A stretch of 64,000 nt of DNA from Candidatus Gastranaerophilales bacterium (GCA_947625495.1 CANQOQ010000009.1:1-64000); one strand, 5' to 3'; counted from the stretch's first letter, positions 26,322-36,143 are shown. Made by a program: numbers and translations. Notes: a model not told the origin generated them from the letters alone.

Positions 26322-27398
26322 ATGAAAAATGAAACGGTAAAAATACAAACTTTAACAGATAATAAAAGAATGTCCACTCAGGAACTCCTGCAGTTAATTA
26401 ATTCTAAGATTGATGAAGGGTATACTGATTTTGATATTGAAGCGTGCGGTCAGCATAATATAGGCGGTTCTTCCTGGGCATGCGATAAAATATCATCATT
26501 AAATTTTAAAATTACAAATCCCGGACAAAGAGTCGGTGCAATGGCGCTTCCCCATACAAATATATATGTTGAAGGTTCAGCTCCAGCCGATGTGGGTTGG
26601 CTTAATTCGGGTGCAACTATAGTTGTAAACGGCGACTGCGGTGATACTGCAGCACACTGTGCCGCTGGCGGTAAAATATATGTATCGGGCAGAGTCGGAA
26701 CACGCTCGGGCGCACTTATGAAACATGACCCTAAATTTGAACTGCCCGAATTCTGGGTTCTTAAAAATACGGGGTCGTTTTCGTTTGAATTTATGGGCGG
26801 CGGTATTGGTGTTATTTGCGGCTGGGATTGTGAAGGATACGAGTCTGTTCTCGGCAGCCGCTCTTGTGTCGGTATGGTAGGTGGTACCATATATGTAAGA
26901 GGTAATATTTTAAATGTTGCAGATTGTGTTAAAATTGAAAATCTTGACGATAATGATATAGAATTTTTGAAAAACGGTTTAAAAGATTTTTTAAATAAAA
27001 TTAATCATAATGATTTATACGATAAATTAATTAATTTTGAAGAATGGAAAAAAATAATTCCGCTTCCTTCTAACGTAAAAGAAAAAAGAATAACAGCTTC
27101 TGAATTCAGAAAAAATAACTGGATTGAAGGCGGTATTTTCGGTGATTTTATTCATGATGATTTTAAAGTTTTTCCGATGCCTGCCGTTGGAGAGGGCAGA
27201 GTAAGAATTCCTAAGTGGAATAGTGAAAACTGTATTGATTGTAAGGTATGTTTAAATAACTGCCCTAATAGTGCCATAGTAGAAAATAATAAATTATACT
27301 CTGCCTGTGATGATAAATGTATCGGCTGCGGTATTTGCGCTGCAGTATGTCCTAAAAAATGCTGGGAAATGATTTCAAACAGATGTGAAATTTCTTAA
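26322..27398 (+). CDS. glutamate synthase GXGXG-domain subunit with C-terminal 2x[4Fe-4S] ferredoxin
   Basis: A 358-residue subunit. Residues about 35-215 are the GXGXG beta-helix found at the C-terminus of large GltB proteins (repeated turns: HTNIYVEGSAP, GATIVVNGDCGD, GGKIYVSGRVG, GGTIYVRGN). Residues about 300-350 add two ferredoxin clusters: CIDCKVCLNNC and CIGCGICAAVC. With the two preceding genes it completes the synthase, apart from an NAD(P)H-oxidising GltD, which is not in the window. Four ferredoxin clusters across two subunits suggest reduced ferredoxin as donor. Confidence 0.92.
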   Translation: MKNETVKIQTLTDNKRMSTQELLQLINSKIDEGYTDFDIEACGQHNIGGSSWACDKISSLNFKITNPGQRVGAMALPHTNIYVEGSAPADVGWLNSGATIVVNGDCGDTAAHCAAGGKIYVSGRVGTRSGALMKHDPKFELPEFWVLKNTGSFSFEFMGGGIGVICGWDCEGYESVLGSRSCVGMVGGTIYVRGNILNVADCVKIENLDDNDIEFLKNGLKDFLNKINHNDLYDKLINFEEWKKIIPLPSNVKEKRITASEFRKNNWIEGGIFGDFIHDDFKVFPMPAVGEGRVRIPKWNSENCIDCKVCLNNCPNSAIVENNKLYSACDDKCIGCGICAAVCPKKCWEMISNRCEIS

Positions 27399-27480
27399 AG
27401 CTTTATTTGTATACATTTCTTAATATATATTAATACTTTATTATATTTTTCTAAAGTTTTTTGAAATTATTCCGAATTCT

Positions 27481-27492
27481 ATACTTAAGTAT
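27481..27492 (+). promoter_or_regulatory. 12-bp perfect palindrome upstream of the EF-hand gene
   Basis: ATACTTAAGTAT, overlapping a TATACT hexamer at 27480-27485 and 10 bases before AAGGAG. It could be an operator over a -10 box; no good -35 is present. Confidence 0.35.
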
Positions 27493-27513
27493 GTACGAAT
27501 AAGGAGTTTTGTT

Positions 27514-30500
27514 ATGTCGGGAAATAACATTGATAAAACAGGCAAGGGGTATGATTTATTTAAAAGCTATATAAGAGATTTAGGTATTAAAGATGAAGAC
27601 TTAAATATAAAAGCTGACTTTACTTCAATATTTAAAGAAGCAGATGCCGATGGTAATAATGTATTAGAAGGCGATGAATTAAAAAATTTAAAATCTAAAA
27701 CCAAAGAATATTTTGAAGGTAAAGTAGATTATCAGTTAGGTGAAATTGAGAATGATTATTTGGAAGCTATGGAAGCACTGGCAGACTTTGACAATGACGG
27801 TTCTTCAATTTCATCTTCCGATTATAATAAAGCTTTAGGGGATATGATTTCTAACAGCAGCGATAACTATGCAAATAACAAAGAATACACCTCAAATAAA
27901 AGTGATACACCTTCAAATAATAACTATACCCCGACTACTGCTCCTGTATCATTGACGGGTAATGAATCTCTTGATGAACTTAAAGCGGGAAGAAGCGAGG
28001 CAATTTCCGATTTAAATGCAAAAAAAGAAGAAAAGAAAAATGCTCAAGATGCAATCTCGGAACAAAAAGATAATGTTGAAGAAAAGAAATCCGCTTATGA
28101 AACTGCTCTTAATGAGTTAGACAGTGATACTGTATTGGAAGGTCAAGAAAAATCATTAAATGACTTAAAAGAAGATAAAGAAGAAAAAAGTAATCAAATA
28201 GAATTACAACAAGGTGTAATTGATGGTCTTAACGGTTCAATTACTGATGAAAACGCAAATTTGGAACAGATTCAAAGTGATTTAGACGGTCTTGAAGAAC
28301 CTTCCGAATCTGATTATATGGAAGAGAATGAAGAAGGTGAAATGGTTCTGAATGAAGCTGAATATAATGCGGCTAAAGAAAGATATGAAAATGAAAAAGA
28401 AAGGCTGGAAGAACAAAAGTCTGCATCAGAAAAAGCACTTGCTTCTTTGAATGAACAATTAAAAGAAGCAGAAGATGCAATGGCCGTACTGGAAAATGAT
28501 GAAGCTTTAATAGATGAACAAATTTCCGAAGTTACCGAACAAATTTTGGCTGCTGAATCTGATAACACTAATGCGGAAAATTTAAGGAATGCTTTGGACG
28601 AATATAATACAGCTAAAGAAGAACTACAAAATTTAGAGCAAGAATCTGTTGCTCCAATTGATGCGGAAATATCACAAATACAGGATAATTTATCTGCGTA
28701 TAATGATGCAATAGATACCAAAGAATCGGAAAAAGCTGAAAATAACGATTCAGTATCATCAAAAGATGAAGATGGTGACGGATTACCGGATTATCTTAAA
28801 GAAAATGAACATATAAAGCTGAATGATGACGGCACGTATTCCATTGATATACCAAAATGGAAAGACAGTAATAAATTTAGCTGCCCAAGCAGTATTATGA
28901 AACAAATATACGGACTTGACTGGGGTACTCCCGAAGCTGATAAAGTATATGAAGCTTTAGTGAAAGCAAATGAAGATAACGGAACTATAACCGGTACGCC
29001 AAGTAATTCCATGGTATATGCCGGAGAAGCTGTATTAGTAGATGCGGAAGCTATTTTAAACGGAACTGCTGATATTGATAACCCGCCGTTAGCTAAAAAA
29101 ATAGAAAAATCTGATGAAGAAGATACAAAAAATAAAGATAAAGCACAAGATAAGGTTACACTTTCTGATAATGAAGTGGATAATATTGTTGACGAGCTTC
29201 TTAATGGTGTAGAAGATGAAAAAACAGCTAATGAAGTTTGGGATGATACGAATTTTAGTGAGTATTCATCAGAAACAATTGCACAAATTGCTGCTAAATA
29301 TGAAGAAAGCGGAAAAGATTTTATTGAAAAAGCCGGAAGAATATACAATGACGACGATGATGAAGAATCTGCACAGTACGATGCAATTGTTAACGGCTTG
29401 GTTTCAGATGCCGCTGAAAATGAAAATACACTTCAATTATTATCTGATAATATAGATAAAGCTATTGATAATGGTAATACAAGGTTTATAAATTCATTAA
29501 TTTCATCTCAAGAAAACAGCCTTGGAGAACTTCAAAAAGTAATATCTTCTTACGAAGATTCAAAAGGAGTATCATTATCTGAGGAATTACCTGAATATGC
29601 GGATGAGATTAATGATATAAAATCTAAATTATATATTGCTGATGATATTTTGGAAAAAATTAATACATTTGATGAAGCATACGAAAATGGTGACGGGTTG
29701 ACCGAATGCTTTGATGAAATTGAAGACATGGATGATGAAGACTTGTCCAAATTTGTTGAAGCTTATAATTATGTTCATAAAGATGACGAAAATGAAAATC
29801 CGTTTTTATCTGTTGCCAAAGATTTCTATGGTACAAATGAATATGATAAAATAACCGAAGCCATAAATTTGGAAGTATCTGATGATATAGAAATTACTGC
29901 AGATACTGAATTATCCGACGGAAGAACGGTTAATGATTTATTGTCGCCGTTAAATGGTGATTTAAGAGATGCAGGTATCGATAAATTATCGGCGGAAGAT
30001 TTAGCATTAATATTAAATTATGAAAATGCAAATATTGATGTTGATGTTTTAGTTTCCGAAGCCAAAGATGCATTTGGTAAGACTGATTACTCGGAATTAA
30101 AAGAAAGAATAGATAATATAAATAATAATACGGAAGATGTTGAAAGTACTGAAGATTCAGAAGCAGTTGAAAGTGCGGAAGGTGCTGAAACCGTAGAAGG
30201 TGAAGAAGGTGCTGAAACCGTAGAAGGCGGGGAAAATTCCGCTAATAATTCGGAAAATAATATTCCTGATTATGTAAATAATTATATTATTAATCCGGAA
30301 ACCGATTTAGTTGTTGTTCATGATGACGGAAGTTTTTCAATTTCTCATGAGGACTCCACCTATGAAGAGCATTCTTCAATTGTTACTGACAGTGAAGGCA
30401 GAATTACTTCAGAAACAATATATAAAAATAACAGAGGCCAAGAAACTATTAGTGATAAAAAATATCTCTATAACCAACAAGGTGAAATAGACTTTGAAGA

Positions 30501-31656
30501 AACTGTTCAATATAAATATGATAAAGCTCAAAATGATATGAAAGGTAATAAAGTTGAACAGACTCAAATCTATACTGATGCTGATAAAATAAGTATTTAT
30601 TTAACAAAATACGATGAAAGCGGCATAGAAACATCTAAAGTTCTTACTGAAAAAAATAAAAACGGTAATGTAATCGGTGAATATAATATTACATATTCTC
30701 CTAATGGTGGTGAAATTAGAACTCCGATAAATAAAAACGATGGAGAAAATATTTCCTCAGATGAAGAATCGTTAACACAGGATGAGCAACTAAGGAGTCA
30801 ATATGCTCAACTCGGATTAAATGACGGACAAAATGATTCTTTTGCTGAATTTGCAAAATTAAAAAATATTGATATTAATACTACTCCGATTGAAGAATTA
30901 CAAGAATATGCAAATCAATATCAGAGCCTTGTTAATCAAAAGAATGAATTTTTAAACCTGTATCATGAATTCGAAAATGATTCTAATCTAAAAGGTTATT
31001 TGGATGATGTATTTGAATTAACTGATTCTGATTCAACTTCAGGATTTACAAGACAAAATTTAAATAGTTTGTATTCTTTTGTTAATGATATTGGTGCATT
31101 TAAATCTCAAGGAGAAGCAGGTAATGCCCAAACTTATGACAAAGATTTCGAAGAAAGAGTTGCTTCTGCAATTAATGAAATGAAAAAAATTAAATATAAA
31201 AATACTGGTGTTAATGACTCGCAAGGTGATTCTTTTACGGAATACTTAAAAATAAATAATCTTAATATCGATAATTTATCTGCTGCAGAATTAGATGAAC
31301 AATTTAATGAATATAACACATTAATTGAACAAAAGAATCAATTTGTACAATTATATGAGTTGCTCTACAATTCGCCGGAATACAGTAATTATCTGAAAAA
31401 TTCACTGAATTTAACAGATACTGATTACAGTTCGGGTGTGGCTGTTCAATCGTTAGAAAATTTATATAGTTATGTTAATGATGTAGGTGCATTTAGAACA
31501 AATAAAGAATCAGGCGATAAAAATACGTACGATAAAGATTTTAAAGAAAGAGTTCCGTCTGCTATTGCTCAAATGATTCGCTACATACAAGATAATAAGT
31601 CTGCTAATACTGAATTTATTAAAGCAATTGAAGATATCACAGGTTACGAAATATAA
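27514..31656 (+). CDS. giant acidic EF-hand/coiled-coil protein with annexin-like and C-terminal tandem repeats
   Basis: 1380 residues, strongly acidic, no signal peptide or membrane segment. Order: EF-hand-type loops near residues 45 (DADGNNVLEGDE) and 92 (DFDNDGSSISSSD); a long coiled coil (about 155-400); a thrombospondin-3-like DEDGDGLPDYL near 420; annexin-like helical repeats from about 548 (TLSDNEVDNIVDEL, then DAAEN) with two more degenerate copies to about 870; an E/G/T-rich linker near 880-910; a beta-rich stretch (about 920-1070); and two ~135-residue tandem repeats to the end. The gene at 31756 shares the EF-hand and annexin-like parts. Calcium binding is inferred. Secretion route unknown. 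Confidence 0.75.
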   Translation: MSGNNIDKTGKGYDLFKSYIRDLGIKDEDLNIKADFTSIFKEADADGNNVLEGDELKNLKSKTKEYFEGKVDYQLGEIENDYLEAMEALADFDNDGSSISSSDYNKALGDMISNSSDNYANNKEYTSNKSDTPSNNNYTPTTAPVSLTGNESLDELKAGRSEAISDLNAKKEEKKNAQDAISEQKDNVEEKKSAYETALNELDSDTVLEGQEKSLNDLKEDKEEKSNQIELQQGVIDGLNGSITDENANLEQIQSDLDGLEEPSESDYMEENEEGEMVLNEAEYNAAKERYENEKERLEEQKSASEKALASLNEQLKEAEDAMAVLENDEALIDEQISEVTEQILAAESDNTNAENLRNALDEYNTAKEELQNLEQESVAPIDAEISQIQDNLSAYNDAIDTKESEKAENNDSVSSKDEDGDGLPDYLKENEHIKLNDDGTYSIDIPKWKDSNKFSCPSSIMKQIYGLDWGTPEADKVYEALVKANEDNGTITGTPSNSMVYAGEAVLVDAEAILNGTADIDNPPLAKKIEKSDEEDTKNKDKAQDKVTLSDNEVDNIVDELLNGVEDEKTANEVWDDTNFSEYSSETIAQIAAKYEESGKDFIEKAGRIYNDDDDEESAQYDAIVNGLVSDAAENENTLQLLSDNIDKAIDNGNTRFINSLISSQENSLGELQKVISSYEDSKGVSLSEELPEYADEINDIKSKLYIADDILEKINTFDEAYENGDGLTECFDEIEDMDDEDLSKFVEAYNYVHKDDENENPFLSVAKDFYGTNEYDKITEAINLEVSDDIEITADTELSDGRTVNDLLSPLNGDLRDAGIDKLSAEDLALILNYENANIDVDVLVSEAKDAFGKTDYSELKERIDNINNNTEDVESTEDSEAVESAEGAETVEGEEGAETVEGGENSANNSENNIPDYVNNYIINPETDLVVVHDDGSFSISHEDSTYEEHSSIVTDSEGRITSETIYKNNRGQETISDKKYLYNQQGEIDFEETVQYKYDKAQNDMKGNKVEQTQIYTDADKISIYLTKYDESGIETSKVLTEKNKNGNVIGEYNITYSPNGGEIRTPINKNDGENISSDEESLTQDEQLRSQYAQLGLNDGQNDSFAEFAKLKNIDINTTPIEELQEYANQYQSLVNQKNEFLNLYHEFENDSNLKGYLDDVFELTDSDSTSGFTRQNLNSLYSFVNDIGAFKSQGEAGNAQTYDKDFEERVASAINEMKKIKYKNTGVNDSQGDSFTEYLKINNLNIDNLSAAELDEQFNEYNTLIEQKNQFVQLYELLYNSPEYSNYLKNSLNLTDTDYSSGVAVQSLENLYSYVNDVGAFRTNKESGDKNTYDKDFKERVPSAIAQMIRYIQDNKSANTEFIKAIEDITGYEI
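30802..31617 (+). repeat. two ~135-residue tandem repeats at the C-terminus of the giant EF-hand protein
   Basis: Unit A (30802-31200) and unit B (31201-31617) share L/V-ND-x-Q-x-DSF at their starts, QKN-[EQ]-F in the middle, and LYS[FY]VND[IV]GAF followed by TYDKDF[EK]ERV. They are diverged at DNA level, so this is an old protein-level duplication. Confidence 0.8.
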
Positions 31657-31755
31657 GGATTATTATGTTACATTTATACATATTTGTTATATCAAAAACT
31701 AAAGATTATTTTACAAATAGTCGATATATTAAATGTGTAATGTAAGGAGTGTTAA

Positions 31756-33225
31756 ATGGATATAAATTCAGATATTAATTCTTTAGTATCAAAATATTTA
31801 AGCAATCATGAAGAAGCTGATATAAATAAAATCGGTTCGGCTATAAAAAACTTGCGAATTTATGCTGGTGAAAAAGAAAGAGACAGTGAACGTACATCTG
31901 TTTTTAACTTTGATGGTGATAACACTTCCGTATCACGCACCGAATTTATTGAAATTATGTGTAATGCAACGGGAAAATCTTCTGATGAAATTCAGGATGA
32001 TGTCAGTATTTTATTTGATATTTTGAATTATGAAGATGAAAATAAAGAATTTTTATCAAAACAGGAATTATCCATATTTGATGATGTACAATCTGATGTT
32101 GACATTTCAAGTTTCAGAGTCTGGGATATACTATATGGATATGACGAAAAAGAAATTAATCAGTATTTAACACAAGAGAATAATGAAGCTGTTTCAGGAC
32201 AAACTGAGGATTCCGATAATCAATCTGATTCATCTGTATCAGGTTCTTCAGCATCAGGTTCTTCAACAACAGGTTCTTCAACAACAGGCTCTTCATCTGA
32301 AGTATCTGAAACACAAACCAATGCATCCGAAGAAACGGGTACATCCGAAGAAGCAGGTGCTTCCGAAGAAGCAGGTCAGCAGTCCGGCTCTGTAAATATT
32401 TCTTCCAATTATGACTTTAGTGATAAAAATCAAGCAAAGGCTTTTGTATCACAATATATTGGTGGAAATTTAGATACTCCTAAAAAAGTAATTGATTGGC
32501 TAATAGATATTAATGCTATATCTGAAGAAGATGCAGAGTTACTTAGAAATGCATATAATAGTTCATATACGTCGGAAGAACAGGCAAAAATAGACGGTTT
32601 AATGGCTCTTGGAAAAACCGAAGAAGAAGCGGTTGAAGAACTAAAAAATCAGGGAATGATTGGTGAGCAGGAGTCACAGTTAGAACAAGAAGTTAAAAAT
32701 CCTAATGTTACATTGTCCGATGCTGATGCTCAAATATATGCTTCACAGCTGCATGATTCCATGAGCGGTTTCGGCACAGATGAGGATCAATTTGATTCCA
32801 TTTTTAATGATGCCAATTTTACGTCATCTGATATGGTTAAAATTATATCTGTATATAATCAACAATATGGCAGTTTTATTAAAGATATAGATGATGATTT
32901 TTCAGGTTCAACGCAGAATAGTATCCAAGAAAGATATGCCGATTTACTTATTGATGCAGCTGAAAATGGTGATGATAGCGCTATACAATTGTTATGCCTT
33001 GAATTTTATAACGGTACGGCAGGTCAATGGTTAACCGCTAATGAGTTTATAGACAGAATTTTTGAAAAGGGCAGTGATGAAACTCTCGCTAAATTGGCAA
33101 GAAATTATAAAAGTGTTACCGGCTCCGACATATTTAATGATATTAAAGGTGATTTTAGCTTTGGAACTGAAGATGAATATATCAGAAAACTTAATAAAGC
33201 ACTCAGCAATGTAAAAGATTCCTAA
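31756..33225 (+). CDS. EF-hand and annexin-repeat protein
   Basis: 489 residues, no signal peptide. Residues about 45-110 hold EF-hand-like loops (FDGDNTSVSRTEF; EDENKEFLSKQE). Residues about 150-210 are a Ser/Thr/Gly then Glu/Ala linker of short repeats. From about 323 comes an annexin-type repeat: MSGFGTDEDQFDSIF, then IISVYNQQYGSFIKDIDDDF; an Asp stands about 38 residues after the GFGT, as in a type II annexin calcium site. A second, degenerate repeat ends the protein (LARNYKSVTGSDIFNDIKGD). Expected role: calcium-dependent membrane or lipid contact. TAAGGAG precedes the ATG. It follows the larger relative by about 100 bases. Confidence 0.78.
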   Translation: MDINSDINSLVSKYLSNHEEADINKIGSAIKNLRIYAGEKERDSERTSVFNFDGDNTSVSRTEFIEIMCNATGKSSDEIQDDVSILFDILNYEDENKEFLSKQELSIFDDVQSDVDISSFRVWDILYGYDEKEINQYLTQENNEAVSGQTEDSDNQSDSSVSGSSASGSSTTGSSTTGSSSEVSETQTNASEETGTSEEAGASEEAGQQSGSVNISSNYDFSDKNQAKAFVSQYIGGNLDTPKKVIDWLIDINAISEEDAELLRNAYNSSYTSEEQAKIDGLMALGKTEEEAVEELKNQGMIGEQESQLEQEVKNPNVTLSDADAQIYASQLHDSMSGFGTDEDQFDSIFNDANFTSSDMVKIISVYNQQYGSFIKDIDDDFSGSTQNSIQERYADLLIDAAENGDDSAIQLLCLEFYNGTAGQWLTANEFIDRIFEKGSDETLAKLARNYKSVTGSDIFNDIKGDFSFGTEDEYIRKLNKALSNVKDS

Positions 33226-33256
33226 AAAGGTGATTTAATTAAATCACCTTTTTTTA
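33224..33256. terminator. bidirectional terminator overlapping both stop codons
   Basis: AAAAAGGTGATTTAA and its exact complement TTAAATCACCTTTTT, extended by more T. It includes the stop region of the annexin-like gene and the stop of the convergent membrane-protein gene. Confidence 0.92.
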
Positions 33257-34803
33257 AATTTAATTTCTGTATCAAATTTAGTTTTGTTGTAATAATTATC
33301 AGAAATTTTCGGCATAATATATTGTTGTTTCAGTTTATCAGCAGGAACAAATACCCCGGTAATATTATTTTCAAATACTAAAACCCAATCTTTGTGATTA
33401 AGTAATTCTTTATAAACAGGATATTCTTTTTCAAGTATTATTACATCTGTTTTATAATCTCTGATTATTTTGTACCAGTCATTTTTAACAAGATGAAAAT
33501 CTTTTAGTTGTATAAGAAGTTCAGGATTATATACTTCCTCGTATCTTCCATCCATTACTACTAAATTATTCGGATATAATTTATATTCTGCATAACTGCC
33601 CCAGTCAAAATTAATAAATAAATTACCTTTTAAATCGTTTATTTTTACAAATTCAACTGCGTATATCGGATATTTTGTTTCAGTTATTTTTATTTCTTTA
33701 TTTTTATTTAACAACGGCGGAAGTGAAAGCATAACTAAAAGTATATATACAATTATCTCTTTTAATAAAATAATATTTTTAATCGTTTCTTCATTTTTTA
33801 TTCCTGATATTTTTCTTATAAATGCAATCAAAGAATTAAACAACCAATAAAATTCATCATATAAAAGAGTACCTGCGGTAAATATAAAGAAAGCCTGATG
33901 GCGTACTTTCATAACCGAAAGAATTGTTACGGTTAAAAGTATTAATATTTTTGTTTTATCAAGTTTTTCGTATTTTATTTTATTATTGATTAAATAAGTT
34001 ACGGCAGAAATCAGCATGGTAACCAAATAATATTTATAGTACATATAAATTTTAAAAACTTTCGGATGAAAAGGGCTGACCCATTCGGAGATGTATTCCC
34101 TATTCATAAAGGCTGCCGTGAATAGAAATTTAACATAACCTATCCCGTATGGGTTGATAAATAATGCAAGCATACAAGCAATAAGTGTATATATATAATT
34201 TCTAACACGTTTTTTATTTAAGTATTCACCTATAATATAAATTACTATAAGTCCTAAGCCGCTAATACATCCGCCGTGAATATTAGCCCATAAAACCATT
34301 AAAAAAGGAAGTATAATTAAATATCTGTTGTCTGTATGTCTTGCTTTCTCAAGAAAATATAAAAATATTGAAAAGAACAGGCATGTAAATAATAAACACC
34401 TTATGGTTGAGCCTAATGTATTATATACGGCAAAAAACATTATTGCATAATATAAAATGTTATATGAAACGGTTGATTTTGGATTTCTTAACTCAACCGT
34501 TTTATAGCACATTAATATTGTTAAAGATATCAATATGCCTTTTAAAATTATAAGTCCGGAATCTCCAAAGTATTTTAGTGCGAGATAAAAGAATGTACTT
34601 GCTCCCCATTCGTGGTCATACCAAATATGAGTCGGCATATAAGATAAAAAATCATACTTTATAACAGATAGCGTTTCAACAATATGCTGACCTGCTATAA
34701 GTCTTGCCCACAAATCTAAGTCGGGAGTATTTACTATACAGGTCATTCCCGTACAATATATAACTAATACAAGTATAAATATATATTTATGAAAAATTTT
34801 CAT
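33244..34803 (-). CDS. polytopic membrane protein, GT-C-like
   Basis: 519 residues with about ten hydrophobic segments followed by a soluble C-terminal part of about 130 residues. An early loop reads TPDLDLWARLIAGQHIVE and HIWYDHEWGAS: acidic residues after the first membrane helix, as in GT-C lipid-linked sugar transferases and related uncharacterised membrane proteins. The C-terminal domain includes FINFDWGSYAEYKL and VVMDGRYEEVYN. No exact family was recognised; a membrane glycosyltransferase is the best guess. It starts exactly where the secreted-protein gene at 34803 ends, so the two are co-transcribed. Confidence 0.65.
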   Translation of the reverse strand: MKIFHKYIFILVLVIYCTGMTCIVNTPDLDLWARLIAGQHIVETLSVIKYDFLSYMPTHIWYDHEWGASTFFYLALKYFGDSGLIILKGILISLTILMCYKTVELRNPKSTVSYNILYYAIMFFAVYNTLGSTIRCLLFTCLFFSIFLYFLEKARHTDNRYLIILPFLMVLWANIHGGCISGLGLIVIYIIGEYLNKKRVRNYIYTLIACMLALFINPYGIGYVKFLFTAAFMNREYISEWVSPFHPKVFKIYMYYKYYLVTMLISAVTYLINNKIKYEKLDKTKILILLTVTILSVMKVRHQAFFIFTAGTLLYDEFYWLFNSLIAFIRKISGIKNEETIKNIILLKEIIVYILLVMLSLPPLLNKNKEIKITETKYPIYAVEFVKINDLKGNLFINFDWGSYAEYKLYPNNLVVMDGRYEEVYNPELLIQLKDFHLVKNDWYKIIRDYKTDVIILEKEYPVYKELLNHKDWVLVFENNITGVFVPADKLKQQYIMPKISDNYYNKTKFDTEIKFKKR

Positions 34804-35414
34804 TATTGATTATTTTTGATATGTAGAACGATGATTGCATCTTTTTCAATTGATAGGTCATTACCTTTTTCAACATAAGTTAAAGGTGTACTTTTATATA
34901 AATTATGACCTGCAGATTGAAGTCTGGTTTGTTCCGGATTTGGTTTTATTAAACCCTTTGATAAAGCAACTGCTTGTGAAAATCCCGGAACCTTTAATAT
35001 ATGACCTGTCACACTTATTCCTACAGTTTTTGCCAGCTCTTTTTTATCTTTTTTTTCTGATAATCTTAATGTTCCTTTTATATTTTTATCGCTGTCATCT
35101 TCATAAATATCATCTTTTGATGGTATTGAATGTTTTAGAAGCTTTATTTTCAAATATCCGTTCATTTTCCCTCTTTTGGGATTTATATATTCCTGGACTT
35201 CTAATATTAAATCCGAATTTTTTTCAACTGCTAAGGTTTTTGTAACATTATATGTATCTAGAGTCCTGACAGATATTTGTTTATTTCTGCTGCACAGTTC
35301 AGCAGTGCTGTGTTCATTTGTAGATACTGCATATATTTTATTTATTACAGCATTTGCATTTGCAAATAATGGTATAAACGCAACACAAAATATTAATATT
35401 ATTATTCTTTTCAT
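34803..35414 (-). CDS. secreted protein of unknown function
   Basis: 203 residues with a typical signal peptide (MKRIIILIFCVAFIPLFANA, then NAVINK). The mature part is mostly beta with repeated hydrophobic/charged alternation (DLILEVQEYINPKRGKMNGY; GYLKIKLLKHS) and a hydrophobic helix near residue 140 (VPGFSQAVALSKGL). It ends with ...IIVLHIKNNQ. The arrangement loosely recalls the C-terminal part of the SLH protein at 51819, but the resemblance is too weak for a family claim. It shares one base with the next gene. Confidence 0.6.
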   Translation of the reverse strand: MKRIIILIFCVAFIPLFANANAVINKIYAVSTNEHSTAELCSRNKQISVRTLDTYNVTKTLAVEKNSDLILEVQEYINPKRGKMNGYLKIKLLKHSIPSKDDIYEDDSDKNIKGTLRLSEKKDKKELAKTVGISVTGHILKVPGFSQAVALSKGLIKPNPEQTRLQSAGHNLYKSTPLTYVEKGNDLSIEKDAIIVLHIKNNQ

Positions 35415-35460
35415 ACTATCATCCTTTTTTTATTTTCAGATTATAACATTTTTTAATCAT

Positions 35461-35486
35461 AAAAAAAAGGAAGCTAAAAGCTTCCT
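35461..35486 (-). terminator. rho-independent terminator for the gene at 35487
   Basis: On the minus strand GGAAGCT, TTT loop, AGCTTCC, then T8, starting directly after the stop codon. Confidence 0.9.
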
Positions 35487-35963
35487 TTATCTTATTGTTA
35501 ATCTTTTAATAATATTAATTTGTTTCATTCGTCCGGTATTTTTTAATATTTTTAACGGACTAATTCTTCCGACATCTTTGTGCCATCGTTTCATAAAGTT
35601 TTTGTTTTTCATCAGATTCCTGACTTCTTCAACATTGTCTTTAAAAACAACAGCTTTTTTTAGAACATCTTTTAAATATCCTATATCCCTTTCTTCTACA
35701 GCTTTTTTATAATTTCCGTATAATTTTTCCTGATAAATTCCGGTATTCTTGTGAATACCTCTTTTTCCTGTATCAGTTATTTCAAAAAATTCCTTTTCAT
35801 TTAAATTATAATCTTTGTTAATACTGATTAATTCTATTTTATTTTTCGGTTCTTTTTTCAAATTGTTTAAACTGTTGAAACTTTCGTTGTTTAATATTTC
35901 CGAAATAAGACATTCTGTATTAATTATTTCGTCAATTTTTGTATCAATATATTTAACTGACAT
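35487..35963 (-). CDS. hypothetical basic protein
   Basis: 158 residues, Lys/Asn-rich, no signal peptide or membrane segment. The N-terminal ~30 residues are acidic/helical; the C-terminal half is basic (RNLMKNKNFMKRWHKDVGRI, then a run of Lys/Arg). No domain recognised. GGAG-type bases lie before the ATG (rc of TCTCCTT). Strong terminator directly downstream argues that it is a real single-gene unit. Confidence 0.5.
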   Translation of the reverse strand: MSVKYIDTKIDEIINTECLISEILNNESFNSLNNLKKEPKNKIELISINKDYNLNEKEFFEITDTGKRGIHKNTGIYQEKLYGNYKKAVEERDIGYLKDVLKKAVVFKDNVEEVRNLMKNKNFMKRWHKDVGRISPLKILKNTGRMKQINIIKRLTIR

Positions 35964-36143
35964 ACTGTCTTTTTCTCCTTACGTGTCTATATGTATATAT
36001 TTTATATATCGGATACGAATATTTTTTCTTTAATATTTTTTTTCCTTTTTTCAATATAATTTAATAAAACTTAATAAATATGAATTATTAAGCAATTATT
36101 AACAAAATATATACTTTATATATAAAGAAGAACAGAGGTAAAT

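Noticed and set aside
26450-26890. 146-codon minus-strand open frame inside the GXGXG subunit gene
   Set aside because: Fully antisense to a strongly conserved domain, Pro/Thr-rich composition typical of a shadow frame, no ribosome site.
35964-36143. Further small genes in the gap before the purine permease
   Set aside because: No frame with a ribosome site other than the 22-codon ORF at 36144.
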